From: a bacterium
GTDB taxonomy: Bacteria; UBA8248
DNA length: 64,000 bases
Assembly (NCBI GenBank): GCA_022828125.1
Contig: JAJEJD010000032.1
Location: 1-64,000, forward strand
Direction: 5' to 3'
Below, piece by piece: positions 33,782 through 42,837 of the stretch. Under the pieces are notes generated by a model. That model ran no database searches and was not told the origin of the DNA. It was given only the letters and a program-made list of their open reading frames with translations. The translations under genes were made by a program, and so were the position numbers. How positions within the stretch are numbered: the first letter of the stretch is position 1; the number at the start of each line of letters is the position of its first letter.

Positions 33782-36700
33782 CTATGCGGCAGGTGCTGTG
33801 TACTTCGTCTCTCGAAGGCCCACGGCGCGCCTCAAGCTCCGCACGAAATTCTGGGCCGCGAGATAGATGCACGGCACGAGAAAGAGCGTGAACAGCGTGG
33901 AGAGCGAAAGCCCGCTCAACACGACGAGTCCCAGGGGCTTGAGCATCTCCGATCCCTTCCCCCAGCCGCTCGCCAGGGGCGTGAGCGCGATGATGGTGGT
34001 GAGCGTGGTCATGAGAATCGGGCGCAGCCTCGTCGACGCCCCCTCGATGATGGCTTCTCGTATCTCCATCCCGCGTTCTCTCAAGCGTTCAACGTAGTCG
34101 ATCATCACGATGGAGTTGTTCACCACGATGCCCACGAGCAGGATGACGCCGATGAGCACCGTCGAGCCGAAGGGCGTGCCGGTGAGGTAGAGACCTACGA
34201 GCGCGCCGGTGAGCGCGGGCGGCACGGCGAAGATGATGACCAAGGGGTTCACGAGCGAATCATACTGAACGGCCAGCACCGTGTAGACCAGGAAAATGGC
34301 GAGAAGCGCCAGGATGAAGAGCTCGCGGTTCGATTTCTTCAGATTCTCCTCATCCTCGCCCGGCAGGATGAAGTAGCCCCTCGGCACGTTGACTTCTTTC
34401 AGGCGAGCGCGAACATCCGCTCCCACTTCTCCCAGAGAGCGGCCCTGGATGTCGCCCGTTATCTGGATGAGACGGTTCTGGTCCGTGCGGGGAATCACCG
34501 AACTGCCCTGCCCGTAGCGAATTTGCGCCACGTGGTGCAAGCGCGTGGAGCGTCCGTTCCGGTTCTGGGGGAACAGGGGCAGGTGCGCCAGATCCTGTTC
34601 GCTCTTGATCTCGGTGTCCGAGAACTTGACCCGCACCGGCACGCGCGTATCCACCCGGTTGATGAACGTGGCGATGGAGCCGTCGACAGCCGTGGCCACG
34701 GTGTCGCCCACGTCCTCGACGGAAAGGCCAAGCTCCGCCGCGCGCTCCCTGTTCACCTGTATGCGGAACTCGGGCCGGGGCCTGTCCTCGGTCATCTGTA
34801 CGTTGTGCAGCCCCTCCACCCCCTGGAGCTTCTCGACGACTTCTTCGGCGATGCGGTTGAGCGTAGATAGTTCCTCTCCCCGAACACCCAGGGAGAAACT
34901 CTTGTTGTGCCGGGTGTTGGAAGTGCGAAGGCCGCGCACCCGGCTCTTGAAGGCGTAAATTCGAGCGTCCGGATACGTCATCCGCGCGAGCCGGGGCCTC
35001 AGTTTTCTGAGGTATCCGAACACGCTCACGCCGTCTTTGAGCGTCACGTCGATTCTCCCCCGGGAGGCGGAGGGCGAGAAATTCCGCCCGAAAAGACGCC
35101 CCCCCGCCGTGGCGAACACCTTGTCGACGGCAGGGTCGCGCACGAGCATGTCGTGAATCTCGCGCGTCACCTGTTTGGTGTATTCGAGGGTGCCGCCCGG
35201 TGAGAAGCGGATGTCGACCGAGATGCGCCCATCGTCCACCTGGGGCAGGAGTTCGTTGCCCAGTTTGCCGATGAGCGTGTAGCTGCTCGCGCAGACGGCC
35301 AGGGCGAGGATGATGACCACCCAGCGGAGAGTGAGAATCGGCCTCAAGAGAAAGCGGTAGAGCCGGTTGGCGAGGCCGACGACCCAGATGAACAGGCGGA
35401 AAAGAGGAAAGCGGCTGAAGCCGCTGCTCATGGGTATTTGCAGGAGCCTGGCAGATAGCATGGCCACGACGGTGAGGCCGACCACGAGGCTGCATATGAA
35501 CGCCAGCGTGATGGTGAGTATCAACTCGCGGAACAGTAGCGCCACGTAGCCCGATACCAGCAGAAACGGCATCACGGCGGCCACGTTCGTGAGCGTGGAG
35601 GCCACCATGGCGCTTTCCACCTCGGTGGAACCGCTCTCGGCAGCCTCCACGGGGTCGCCCCCTTCCGCCTGATGGCGCGAAATGTTCTCGAGCATGACGA
35701 TGGCGTTGTCCACGAGCATACCCACGCCGAGCGCCACGCCGCCCAGACTGAATATGTTGAAGGTGAAGCCAAGCACCCACATGAGGAAAAACGTGAAGAC
35801 AGAAGCGACCGGGATCGCCAGGCCGATGATGAGCGTCCGCCTGAGGCTCCCCAGGAAGCAGAGCACCACCAGTATCGCCAGGGTGCCGCCCACCAGGGCG
35901 GAGGAGAGGACGTTCCTGATCGAGGCGCGTATGAAGAAACTCTGATCCGAAATCGGAACGAGGGTGACGTCGGGCGGCACGATGCCGTAGCGCGTCAGGA
36001 AGGCGAGCCTGTCGTGCAACCCGTCCACGACGGAAACCGTGTTCGCGTCCGGCTGCTTCAGGGCCACCACCTTGACGCTCTCGTCGCCGTTCAGCCACAC
36101 AAAGATGCGCCTTTCCTTGCCGGCGTCCTGAACCTTGGCGAAATCGCGTAGATAGACCCGGCGGCCGTCCTTCGTGGGGAAGATCAGGCGCGAAAGCTCA
36201 CCCGCGCTCTTGAGCTTGCCCGCCGTCCGGCTCGAATACTCCCGTTGGGGGGTCTTCACCCGTCCGGCGGCCAGGTCCATGTTCTCGGCGCGCATCCTTC
36301 TCAAGACGGCGGGCAGGTCGAGCCCCAGACCCTGCATCCTCGGCAGGTCGACCAGGACCTGCACCTCCTCGTCCTGACCGCCGAACGCCTCCACAGAGGC
36401 GATGCCGGGAACGGTCATGAGCTGGGGGATGAGCACCTTCCGCGCCCAGGTCTGCAGCTGCGGTCCTTTGAGGGTTTTGGAAGACAGCGCGTATTCGATG
36501 ATGGGCACCTGCGCCGGGTCGGACTTGAAGATTCGCGTGTTCTGCAGCTGATCCTGTATCTCCTGCGGCAGGTTTCTTCTGGCGACGTTGAACTTGGTGA
36601 TGGCGTCCTGGAGCGCGAGATCGATGTCGCGGTCGAAGTCGAAGAACATCCACAGGCGCGCGGCGCCCTCGCGGCTGATCGAGAAGATGCGCACCACCCC

Positions 36701-36922
36701 CTGCGTGGTCGCGAGTTCGCGCTCCACCACCTTGGTGACCTGCTCCTCGACCACCTTGGGGTCGGCCCCCTCGAAATCGATGCCGATGAATATCCGGGGA
36801 TAGACGATTCTGGGCAGAAAATCGACAGGCAGCCGCGTGAGCGCGAAAAAGCCGAGCACCAGCGCGCACACAACGCCCATGATGGTTCCCACGGGCCTTC
36901 GGATGCAGCTTCGGCTCAGCAT
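33782..36922 (-). CDS. RND efflux pump inner-membrane subunit (HAE1-like)
   Basis: A 1046-residue AcrB-class proton-driven transporter with 12 expected membrane helices, two large periplasmic loops, and the N-terminal RRPVGTIMGVVCALVLGFFAL helix. In helix 4 the sequence reads GMLVDNAIVMLENISRHQ, so the first relay Asp is kept and the second is Asn, as in several less-studied HAE1-like groups. The C-terminal half has VGIVVNNSIVMIDYVERLRERG. Its adaptor gene is 13 bases upstream. No TolC-like gene adjoins it. Cargo unknown. Confidence 0.93.
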   Translation of the reverse strand: MLSRSCIRRPVGTIMGVVCALVLGFFALTRLPVDFLPRIVYPRIFIGIDFEGADPKVVEEQVTKVVERELATTQGVVRIFSISREGAARLWMFFDFDRDIDLALQDAITKFNVARRNLPQEIQDQLQNTRIFKSDPAQVPIIEYALSSKTLKGPQLQTWARKVLIPQLMTVPGIASVEAFGGQDEEVQVLVDLPRMQGLGLDLPAVLRRMRAENMDLAAGRVKTPQREYSSRTAGKLKSAGELSRLIFPTKDGRRVYLRDFAKVQDAGKERRIFVWLNGDESVKVVALKQPDANTVSVVDGLHDRLAFLTRYGIVPPDVTLVPISDQSFFIRASIRNVLSSALVGGTLAILVVLCFLGSLRRTLIIGLAIPVASVFTFFLMWVLGFTFNIFSLGGVALGVGMLVDNAIVMLENISRHQAEGGDPVEAAESGSTEVESAMVASTLTNVAAVMPFLLVSGYVALLFRELILTITLAFICSLVVGLTVVAMLSARLLQIPMSSGFSRFPLFRLFIWVVGLANRLYRFLLRPILTLRWVVIILALAVCASSYTLIGKLGNELLPQVDDGRISVDIRFSPGGTLEYTKQVTREIHDMLVRDPAVDKVFATAGGRLFGRNFSPSASRGRIDVTLKDGVSVFGYLRKLRPRLARMTYPDARIYAFKSRVRGLRTSNTRHNKSFSLGVRGEELSTLNRIAEEVVEKLQGVEGLHNVQMTEDRPRPEFRIQVNRERAAELGLSVEDVGDTVATAVDGSIATFINRVDTRVPVRVKFSDTEIKSEQDLAHLPLFPQNRNGRSTRLHHVAQIRYGQGSSVIPRTDQNRLIQITGDIQGRSLGEVGADVRARLKEVNVPRGYFILPGEDEENLKKSNRELFILALLAIFLVYTVLAVQYDSLVNPLVIIFAVPPALTGALVGLYLTGTPFGSTVLIGVILLVGIVVNNSIVMIDYVERLRERGMEIREAIIEGASTRLRPILMTTLTTIIALTPLASGWGKGSEMLKPLGLVVLSGLSLSTLFTLFLVPCIYLAAQNFVRSLRRAVGLRETKYTAPAA

Positions 36923-36935
36923 AGGGCCGTCCTCC

Positions 36936-38399
36936 TCAGGGCCGCGCGACCCGGATGGGACGCCTGTCCCGCAACTGGGTCGTGGCGCTCACAACCACCC
37001 GCTCCCCCACGCGCAGGCCATCCAAGATCTCGATGCGGCCATCGATCATCTCGCCGAGGCGCACCTCGCGGCGCACCGCCATGAAGCGCGGACCGCGTCC
37101 TCCAGGAGAACCGCGCCTCATTCCACGTCCACTCGCCTCGGCCATTCCTCTTCTTGCTTCGCCTCTCACGCCGGGGTCTCTCCGCCCGGAGCCGCCTCCC
37201 CCGCCGCTTCCTTGCAACCTTCTTACGACGAAGACGGCGCCCGTTTTCGTGCGCAAATCCCCGTCCCAGATCACGGCGTGAACCGGCAGGTTGATCGCCC
37301 GCCTGCCCAGCAGTGGGTCGAACTTCACGCGGGCGAGAAGGCCGGGCCGCAAGGAAGAATCGGGGTTTTGAACGTCCACCTCCACGATGAGCTGGCGCGA
37401 ACTGGGGTCCACGCTCGGGAAAATCCGCGTCAGCTTCCCCGAGAACGTGCGCCCCCGGTAGGCGTCGAGCTCCACCCGCGCCCCCTGGCCTCTTTTGATG
37501 AGCGGCAGATCCAGCTCACTCACGCGCACCCGGGCGCGCAGCGTGTCCGTCTGGGCGATGGTGAACAGATGCGCCCGGTTCACCGCCAGGTCACCGGGTT
37601 CGATTCTTCTCTCGGTGACGACGCCGGGTATCGGCGCGCGTACGGTGAAGTATTCAAGCTCCACCTTGAGCCGCCTCACGCGCTGCAGACGCTGACTCAC
37701 CTGCGCGCGCGCCATTGCCAGATCCTCGGCGCGCGCGCCGATTTTCACCAGCTTGAGCCTCTCCTGAGCGGCGCGTACCCGAGCGGCGTCTTCGGCGAGG
37801 CGGGCCCTCCGCTCGGCCACGTTCGCGCGCGCGCGATTCGCCTCCGTCGTCACCTTGCGCCACTCCTGCGCGCTGATGACGCCTGTTTTATGTAGAGCGC
37901 CCAGCGAGAGCGCGTTGGCCTTCGCCTCTTCCTGTATGGCGAGGGCGGAGGTGATTTCCGCCTCGCTTCGCTTGCGCGTCGCCTCCGCCTGGGTGACCGC
38001 GGCCGCGGCGGCGGCGATTTCCTCGGGGCGGCTTCCGGCTTTCAGCTTTTCGAGGTTCGCCCGCGCGGCGGCGAGTTCGCTCTCCGCCAGCTTCAAATCG
38101 ATCCGCTTGATGGTGGAATCAAGTCGCGAAAGTATCTGCCCCTTCTCGACGCGCACCCCCTCGCGAGCCAGGACTTCCTGCGCCTGACCCTCGACGCGAG
38201 ACATGAGCCGCACCTCGCTTCTGGCCAGGAGCGTGCCCGTGGCCGCCACGCGCCTGCCCAGACGGCCCACCGAGACTTCCTGCACCTGAACCGTGACGAT
38301 GCGGTTTCTACGCCCCCTGGGACGTCCCGCGTAGGCGCAGGTGAACTCACCCGCAGCGAAGAACACCAAGATGAGCACAGCGGCTGTTCTTGCAACCAT
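36936..38399 (-). CDS. RND efflux periplasmic adaptor with Gly/Arg-rich insert
   Basis: A 487-residue membrane fusion protein. Its signal peptide (VARTAAVLILVFFAAGEFTC) is followed by lipoyl and barrel parts: VQEVSVGRLGRRVAATGTLL, VLAREGVRVEKGQILSRLD, a long alpha-hairpin (about 100-220), then FTVRAPIPGVVTERRIEPGDL. Residues around 395-435 form an unusual low-complexity stretch rich in Gly and Arg (GSGGGGGSGRR and GRGMRRGSPGGRGPR) inside the membrane-proximal domain. ATG 38399 is chosen because it opens the signal peptide; a frame from 38483 would add a non-signal leader. It is the first gene of the pump operon. Confidence 0.87.
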   Translation of the reverse strand: MVARTAAVLILVFFAAGEFTCAYAGRPRGRRNRIVTVQVQEVSVGRLGRRVAATGTLLARSEVRLMSRVEGQAQEVLAREGVRVEKGQILSRLDSTIKRIDLKLAESELAAARANLEKLKAGSRPEEIAAAAAAVTQAEATRKRSEAEITSALAIQEEAKANALSLGALHKTGVISAQEWRKVTTEANRARANVAERRARLAEDAARVRAAQERLKLVKIGARAEDLAMARAQVSQRLQRVRRLKVELEYFTVRAPIPGVVTERRIEPGDLAVNRAHLFTIAQTDTLRARVRVSELDLPLIKRGQGARVELDAYRGRTFSGKLTRIFPSVDPSSRQLIVEVDVQNPDSSLRPGLLARVKFDPLLGRRAINLPVHAVIWDGDLRTKTGAVFVVRRLQGSGGGGGSGRRDPGVRGEARRGMAEASGRGMRRGSPGGRGPRFMAVRREVRLGEMIDGRIEILDGLRVGERVVVSATTQLRDRRPIRVARP

Positions 38400-38848
38400 C
38401 TTCTCGCGGCTCCCGAAAGAGAACTCCGGCGACGAACCATTCACGCGACGGATGTGAATACGCGACGCAAACGATCTTATCACAAACCACAGGTGTTCTC
38501 TTTTGGACGCAGACGGGTTCCCGGGGGGAGCAAGTCAAGTGGCTGGCTGAGATGTGAGAAACCGTTGCTCCTCAAAAAGACGACAGCCATTCATTTCCGG
38601 GCATGATTCGCCGCATGAATTCATCGAACATAGGCACGGTGAAAGATGAGTTGATGCTCTTACTGGAACACCCCGTTCCGATCTGCCCTGGGTCTTACGG
38701 ATCGTCTAATGGGCGCATCGCAGGAATTTATATCGAAATTAGAGAATTTATAATTTATTTATAAGATAGCTAATTTCCCTATAATCGAGAAATATCGGCC
38801 AAACCAACCATTCATCCTGTATAGATGCGCGAAGATAAGGGCGAAGCC
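38400..38848. other. Intergenic region with AT-rich block, upstream of RND operon
   Basis: About 450 bases, no supported gene. Bases 38728-38800 are strongly AT-rich and include a perfect TATAAT on the plus strand (38780-38785), with no plus-strand gene downstream to use it. On the minus strand CTGTGATAAGATCG-like sequence near 38475 could be the -10 of the RND operon. A small RNA is possible but not shown. Confidence 0.4.
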
Positions 38849-39718
38849 TCACTGCAAGGTGCGAAACCACGTGGCGATTGCCCCGCCGATCTCATCCGGA
38901 GAATCCTCCTGGATGAAGTGAATCCCCGGCACCGTCACTTCGGTCTGGTTCGGCCAGGTGCGGCAGAATTCGCGTTGCTCGCCAACGAGGATGGCGCCTG
39001 GTTCGGCGTTGACGAACAGCTTGGGAACAGATGACTCGCTGAGCCAGGCGGCGTAACTACCGACAACCCCGGTTACATCCGCAGGCTCGCCCTCGATGGG
39101 TATCTCGCGCGGCCACGTGAGGGTCGGGCGGCGGCCTTCTCCCGGTTCCTCGAACGGGCGCCGGTATTCGGCCATCTCCTTCTCGCTGAGCTCGCGCTTT
39201 ATCGAACCCGGCAGCACGCGCTCGACAAACACGTTCTTATCGAGAATCATCGACTCCCCGCTCTCCGAGCGAAACCCCTGGAAGACCCGCCGCGACGCTT
39301 CGGGCCATTGCGCCCATGTGAGCGGCTGCACGATGGCCTCCATGTAGGCCAGCCCCTTCACGGCCTCCCGGCGCCGGTTGGCCCAATCGAAGCCGAGCGC
39401 CGAGCCCCAGTCGTGGGTGACGAGCGTGACGCGCTCCGTGACGCCCAAAACCTCCAGAAGCGCGTCGAGATAGCGGCGGTGCTCTATGAAGCGGTAACTG
39501 CCCGGGCCGCTGCCTTCGAGTTTCTCGGAATCCCCCATGCCGATGAGGTCGGGCGCGATGCACCGACCCAGCGGAGCGAGGTGAGGGATAACCGCGCGCC
39601 AAAGGTAAGAGGAGGTCGGGTTGCCGTGCAGAAAGACGACCGGCTCACCCTCGCCGGTCTCGACGCAGGCCATCTTGCGGCCGAGCACTTCCATGTGTTT
39701 CTTCTCAGTCCACGGCAA
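38849..39718 (-). CDS. dhaA: Haloalkane dehalogenase (LinB/DmbA-like)
   Basis: A 289-residue alpha/beta hydrolase that hydrolyses carbon-halogen bonds in haloalkanes. The whole active site is visible: nucleophile Asp103 and halide-binding Trp104 in VTHDWGSALGFDWA, catalytic Glu127 in YMEAI, His267 in GIHFIQEDSPDEIG, and halide-binding Asn33 in HGNPTSSYLWR. Glu after strand 6 and Asn33 place it with subfamily II enzymes such as LinB and DhaA. Cap segments WPNQTEVTV and KLFVNAEPGA also match. It lies downstream of moaA (127-base gap) on the same strand. No linked catabolic genes for haloalkanes are beside it. Confidence 0.93.
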   Translation of the reverse strand: MPWTEKKHMEVLGRKMACVETGEGEPVVFLHGNPTSSYLWRAVIPHLAPLGRCIAPDLIGMGDSEKLEGSGPGSYRFIEHRRYLDALLEVLGVTERVTLVTHDWGSALGFDWANRRREAVKGLAYMEAIVQPLTWAQWPEASRRVFQGFRSESGESMILDKNVFVERVLPGSIKRELSEKEMAEYRRPFEEPGEGRRPTLTWPREIPIEGEPADVTGVVGSYAAWLSESSVPKLFVNAEPGAILVGEQREFCRTWPNQTEVTVPGIHFIQEDSPDEIGGAIATWFRTLQ

Positions 39719-39845
39719 AGCTGACCTCCTTGTTTCTTTCTCTGCGGGTCATCTTCAGGCTAGCGAGTAACGCGCAGGCGCACGCCACAAGAGCGTTTTC
39801 TGTTGCAATCGACTGAGTGGTTGTGTACCGAAGGATGCCGGAAGA

Positions 39846-40829
39846 CTAACCGCCGATGGCGCTCATGGTGCGCTCGGGCTGGACGAACTCCTCCTGGCCG
39901 ATGAGGTGGCCCGGCGTCTTGGTGAGCACCACCTCGGCGAGCCAGGCCTTTATCTCATCGTTCGATGCGCTGCCCCTGAGCAGCCTCTTGACGTCGTGCT
40001 CGACCGTGGAGAACAGGCAGGTCCGCACCATGCCGTCCGCCGTGAGGCGGATGCGGTTGCAGTCCTGGCAGAAAGGTCGCGTGACCGAGGCGATGACGCC
40101 CACCTCGCCCTTGCCGTCCTTGTAGCGATAGCGCGTCGCGGGGTCGGAGGGGTGGCCGCTCACGAGTTCGAGTTCGCCCTCGACGGAGAGGCCTTCCAGA
40201 ATCTCCTCCGCCGACAAGACCTTCTCGTGCGCCCAGGTGCGGTCCGCATCGAGCGGCATGTATTCGATGAAGCGCACGATGTGGCCCGTCTCGCGCGACC
40301 ACCTGGCGAAACGCGGCAGCTCCTCCTCGCTCAGCCCCTTGACCGCCACCGCGTTGATCTTGATGGGCGAGAAGCCCGCTTCCGCCGCCGCCTCGATGCC
40401 CTCCATCACCTGGCCGAACACGTCACGGCGCGTCATGAAGAGGAATTTGCCCGCGTCCATCGAATCCAGGCTGATGTTCACGCGCCTCAGGCCCGCCGCG
40501 TAGAGATCCTTCGCCATCTTGGGGAGAAAGACGCCGTTCGTCGTCAGGGCCAGGTCCATTTCGGGCTGGACTTCCACCATCTGGTCGACCAGGTGGTGTA
40601 AATCCTTTCGAAGGAGCGGCTCGCCTCCGGTCAGGTGATAGCTCGTAAACCCCAGTTCGGTAGTGATGCGCACCACGCGGGTGATCTCTTCGTAGTTGAG
40701 AACCTCATCGTGCGGCAACCACGTCATGCCCTCTTCGGGCATACAATAGAAACACCGGAAGTTGCACCGGTCCGTCACCGAGATTCTCAAGTCATCATGC
40801 GCGCGCCCGTAGCGATCGAATAACGCCAT
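39846..40829 (-). CDS. moaA: GTP 3',8-cyclase MoaA
   Basis: A 327-residue radical SAM enzyme that starts molybdenum cofactor synthesis from GTP. The N-terminal cluster is C22-x3-C26-x2-C29 (DRCNFRCFYCMPEEG). The second 4Fe-4S site is in FCQDCNRIRLTADG followed by TCLFS. The C-terminal Gly-Gly needed for activity is present (SAIGG). It starts three bases after the moeA-PBP stop, the third gene of a moco operon. MoaC, MoaD and MoaE are not in the window. Confidence 0.97.
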   Translation of the reverse strand: MALFDRYGRAHDDLRISVTDRCNFRCFYCMPEEGMTWLPHDEVLNYEEITRVVRITTELGFTSYHLTGGEPLLRKDLHHLVDQMVEVQPEMDLALTTNGVFLPKMAKDLYAAGLRRVNISLDSMDAGKFLFMTRRDVFGQVMEGIEAAAEAGFSPIKINAVAVKGLSEEELPRFARWSRETGHIVRFIEYMPLDADRTWAHEKVLSAEEILEGLSVEGELELVSGHPSDPATRYRYKDGKGEVGVIASVTRPFCQDCNRIRLTADGMVRTCLFSTVEHDVKRLLRGSASNDEIKAWLAEVVLTKTPGHLIGQEEFVQPERTMSAIGG

Positions 40830-40832
40830 CTT

Positions 40833-42794
40833 CTAGCCTTCCTTTGGGGGTGCGGCCATCACCTGGCCGGTCAACGCCGTATTATACCCCCCTAAAGCCT
40901 CCACGGCATCCCGAAAAGCCCGGTCGTTCAAAATATCCATCACCTTGCTTATCGCCGGCGTCTCCCAGTGTTCCTTGGGCACGACGAAATCGAAACGCTC
41001 GCGCTCCAGAGGGATGAAATCGAGGTTCAGCATGTGGGCGGCGGCGAAAATCCCCAGGCTGCAATCGGCGCGTCCGGCCGCCACCGCCATCGCCACCGCC
41101 ATGTGCGTGGTCTCCACCCGCTCATAGCCACGGATATCGCCGGGTGAAAGGCCCTCGCGCGCCATCAGGTGATCGAGCAGCACCCGCGTGCCCGCCCCGC
41201 TCTGGCGGTTGACGATCGTGACATCCTCACGGCTCAGATCGGCTATCTCCGTGATTCCCTTGGGATTGCCCTTTGGCGTCAGGATGCCCTGTTCTCTTTG
41301 CACGAAATTCACCACCACGACCTCGCGTCCCTTGAGATATCGATCGATGTAGTACCAGTTGTACTCCCCGGTCTCGGGGTCGAGCAGGTGACTGCCCGCG
41401 ATGTGCGCCTCCCCGTCGCGCACGGCGATGAGGCCCGCCAGCGAACCCACTGCCGAGGCGGAAAGACGCGCGTCGTGATGTCGAGCCCTCAACTCGTCCG
41501 CCAGCAGGTCGAGCGCGTTGTCGTGGCTGCCCGCCATGAGCAGGTTGCCCCGGATATCGGCGAGCGGCCTCAAGAGCTCGACCGTAACCTCCTCACCCGT
41601 CTCGACTCCCTCCGAATTGGCGGGCACGCGCACCACGCCGTCCGCCTCCACGAGCGAGCTGATGACGCTGGCCCCGCGCTTGGCGGGCAGGCAGACCATC
41701 CGCTCGCCCACCTGGCCGAGTTTCACGCGCAAGAATTCCTCCATCCCGAGCCGCGATGCGCTCTTTCTGCTCATGTAGGCCCTGATGCGCTCTTCCTCAC
41801 CGGGGGCCGCGCCCGCCATGTGCGCCATGAGCGGACGCACGAACTCCTGAAGCGCCAGCACCGCCGAGACCGGATAGCCCGGAATCCCGAGCACGGGCTT
41901 GCGCGCGCCCGATTCCGACGCACACACGCCCAATATGGTGGGCTTGCCGGGGAAGATGGCCACGCCGTGCACGAGAAGTTCGCCCAGCTTCTCCACGACG
42001 GCGGCGGTGTGATCCTCACGTCCTGCGGATGAGCCCGCGTTCACCAGAACGACGTCGGCGCTCTCGAGCGCATCCCGAACCGCGCCCTCGATGGCCTCGA
42101 ACCTGTCTTCCAGAATCGGACTCGGCAGCGCTTCTCCGCCCCACTCGGCGATGAAGGCCGACAAGACGCTCGAATTGAACTCCACCAGATCGCCGGGCTT
42201 CAGGTCGGCGCCCGCTTCCACGAGTTCGTCCCCGGTGGGGATGACGGCGACGCGCGGACGCCGCCGCACCCACACCCTCGTGATACCCGCCGCGAGCAGC
42301 GCCCCCAGATCGTAGGGCCTCAAAACGTGCCCCGCCGTGAGGATGAGTTGGCCCTCGACGACGTCTTCTCCCGCCACGCGCACGTTCTGCCAGGGGGAGA
42401 GCGCGGCCTCGACCCGGATGGCGCCGGGGGCCGCCTCGTGCACGTGTTCGATCATGACGACGCAGTCCATCCCCTCGGGCATCGGGTCGCCCGTGTCGAG
42501 GGGGTGGGTTTCCTCACCCAGCAGAAACTCCTTGGGACTCACGGGCGTGGCGCCCGAGGTTTCTGCAGAGGCGAGGGCGTATCCGTCCATGGCGGCGGCA
42601 TGAAAATGAGGACTGGAAATCCGGGCGTAGGCCGCGCGCGAGGTTACGCGCCCATATGCCTCCGCCGTAGCGATTTCTTCTTCACCCAGGCGGAAGTCAC
42701 CCACCTTCTCCAGAAGACGCGATAGCGCCTCTTCGCGCGGGATGTTTTCGAGATAGATTTTCCGGCCCCCCTGGGCCAGGGGCAAATCATTCAT
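40833..42794 (-). CDS. MoeA-PBP fusion: molybdopterin molybdenumtransferase with periplasmic-binding-like domain
   Basis: A 653-residue two-domain protein. Residues 1-410 are MoeA (PHFHAAAMDGYAL, DTGDPMPEGMDCVVMIE, IPTGDELVEAG, VNAGSSAGREDHTA, GIPGYPVSAVLALQEFV), which inserts molybdenum into molybdopterin. Residues 425-653 are a PBP-like domain (GSHDNALDLLADELRARH, RQSGAGTRVLLDHLM, AAGRADCSLGI) related to molybdate/tungstate-binding or LysR-effector folds. It has no signal peptide, so the domain is cytoplasmic and may deliver or sense the metal oxyanion. It follows a second, ordinary MoeA by 43 bases. Confidence 0.92.
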   Translation of the reverse strand: MNDLPLAQGGRKIYLENIPREEALSRLLEKVGDFRLGEEEIATAEAYGRVTSRAAYARISSPHFHAAAMDGYALASAETSGATPVSPKEFLLGEETHPLDTGDPMPEGMDCVVMIEHVHEAAPGAIRVEAALSPWQNVRVAGEDVVEGQLILTAGHVLRPYDLGALLAAGITRVWVRRRPRVAVIPTGDELVEAGADLKPGDLVEFNSSVLSAFIAEWGGEALPSPILEDRFEAIEGAVRDALESADVVLVNAGSSAGREDHTAAVVEKLGELLVHGVAIFPGKPTILGVCASESGARKPVLGIPGYPVSAVLALQEFVRPLMAHMAGAAPGEEERIRAYMSRKSASRLGMEEFLRVKLGQVGERMVCLPAKRGASVISSLVEADGVVRVPANSEGVETGEEVTVELLRPLADIRGNLLMAGSHDNALDLLADELRARHHDARLSASAVGSLAGLIAVRDGEAHIAGSHLLDPETGEYNWYYIDRYLKGREVVVVNFVQREQGILTPKGNPKGITEIADLSREDVTIVNRQSGAGTRVLLDHLMAREGLSPGDIRGYERVETTHMAVAMAVAAGRADCSLGIFAAAHMLNLDFIPLERERFDFVVPKEHWETPAISKVMDILNDRAFRDAVEALGGYNTALTGQVMAAPPKEG

Positions 42795-42837
42795 TCGCTA
42801 TACCTGTTTCGATGAAAAAAACCGCTTCGAGGCACGC

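Noticed and set aside
34350-36098. 582-residue minus-strand frame inside the RND pump gene
   Set aside because: It is a different frame of the same strand as the pump gene, with Arg/Gly/His-rich low-quality sequence and no ribosome site.
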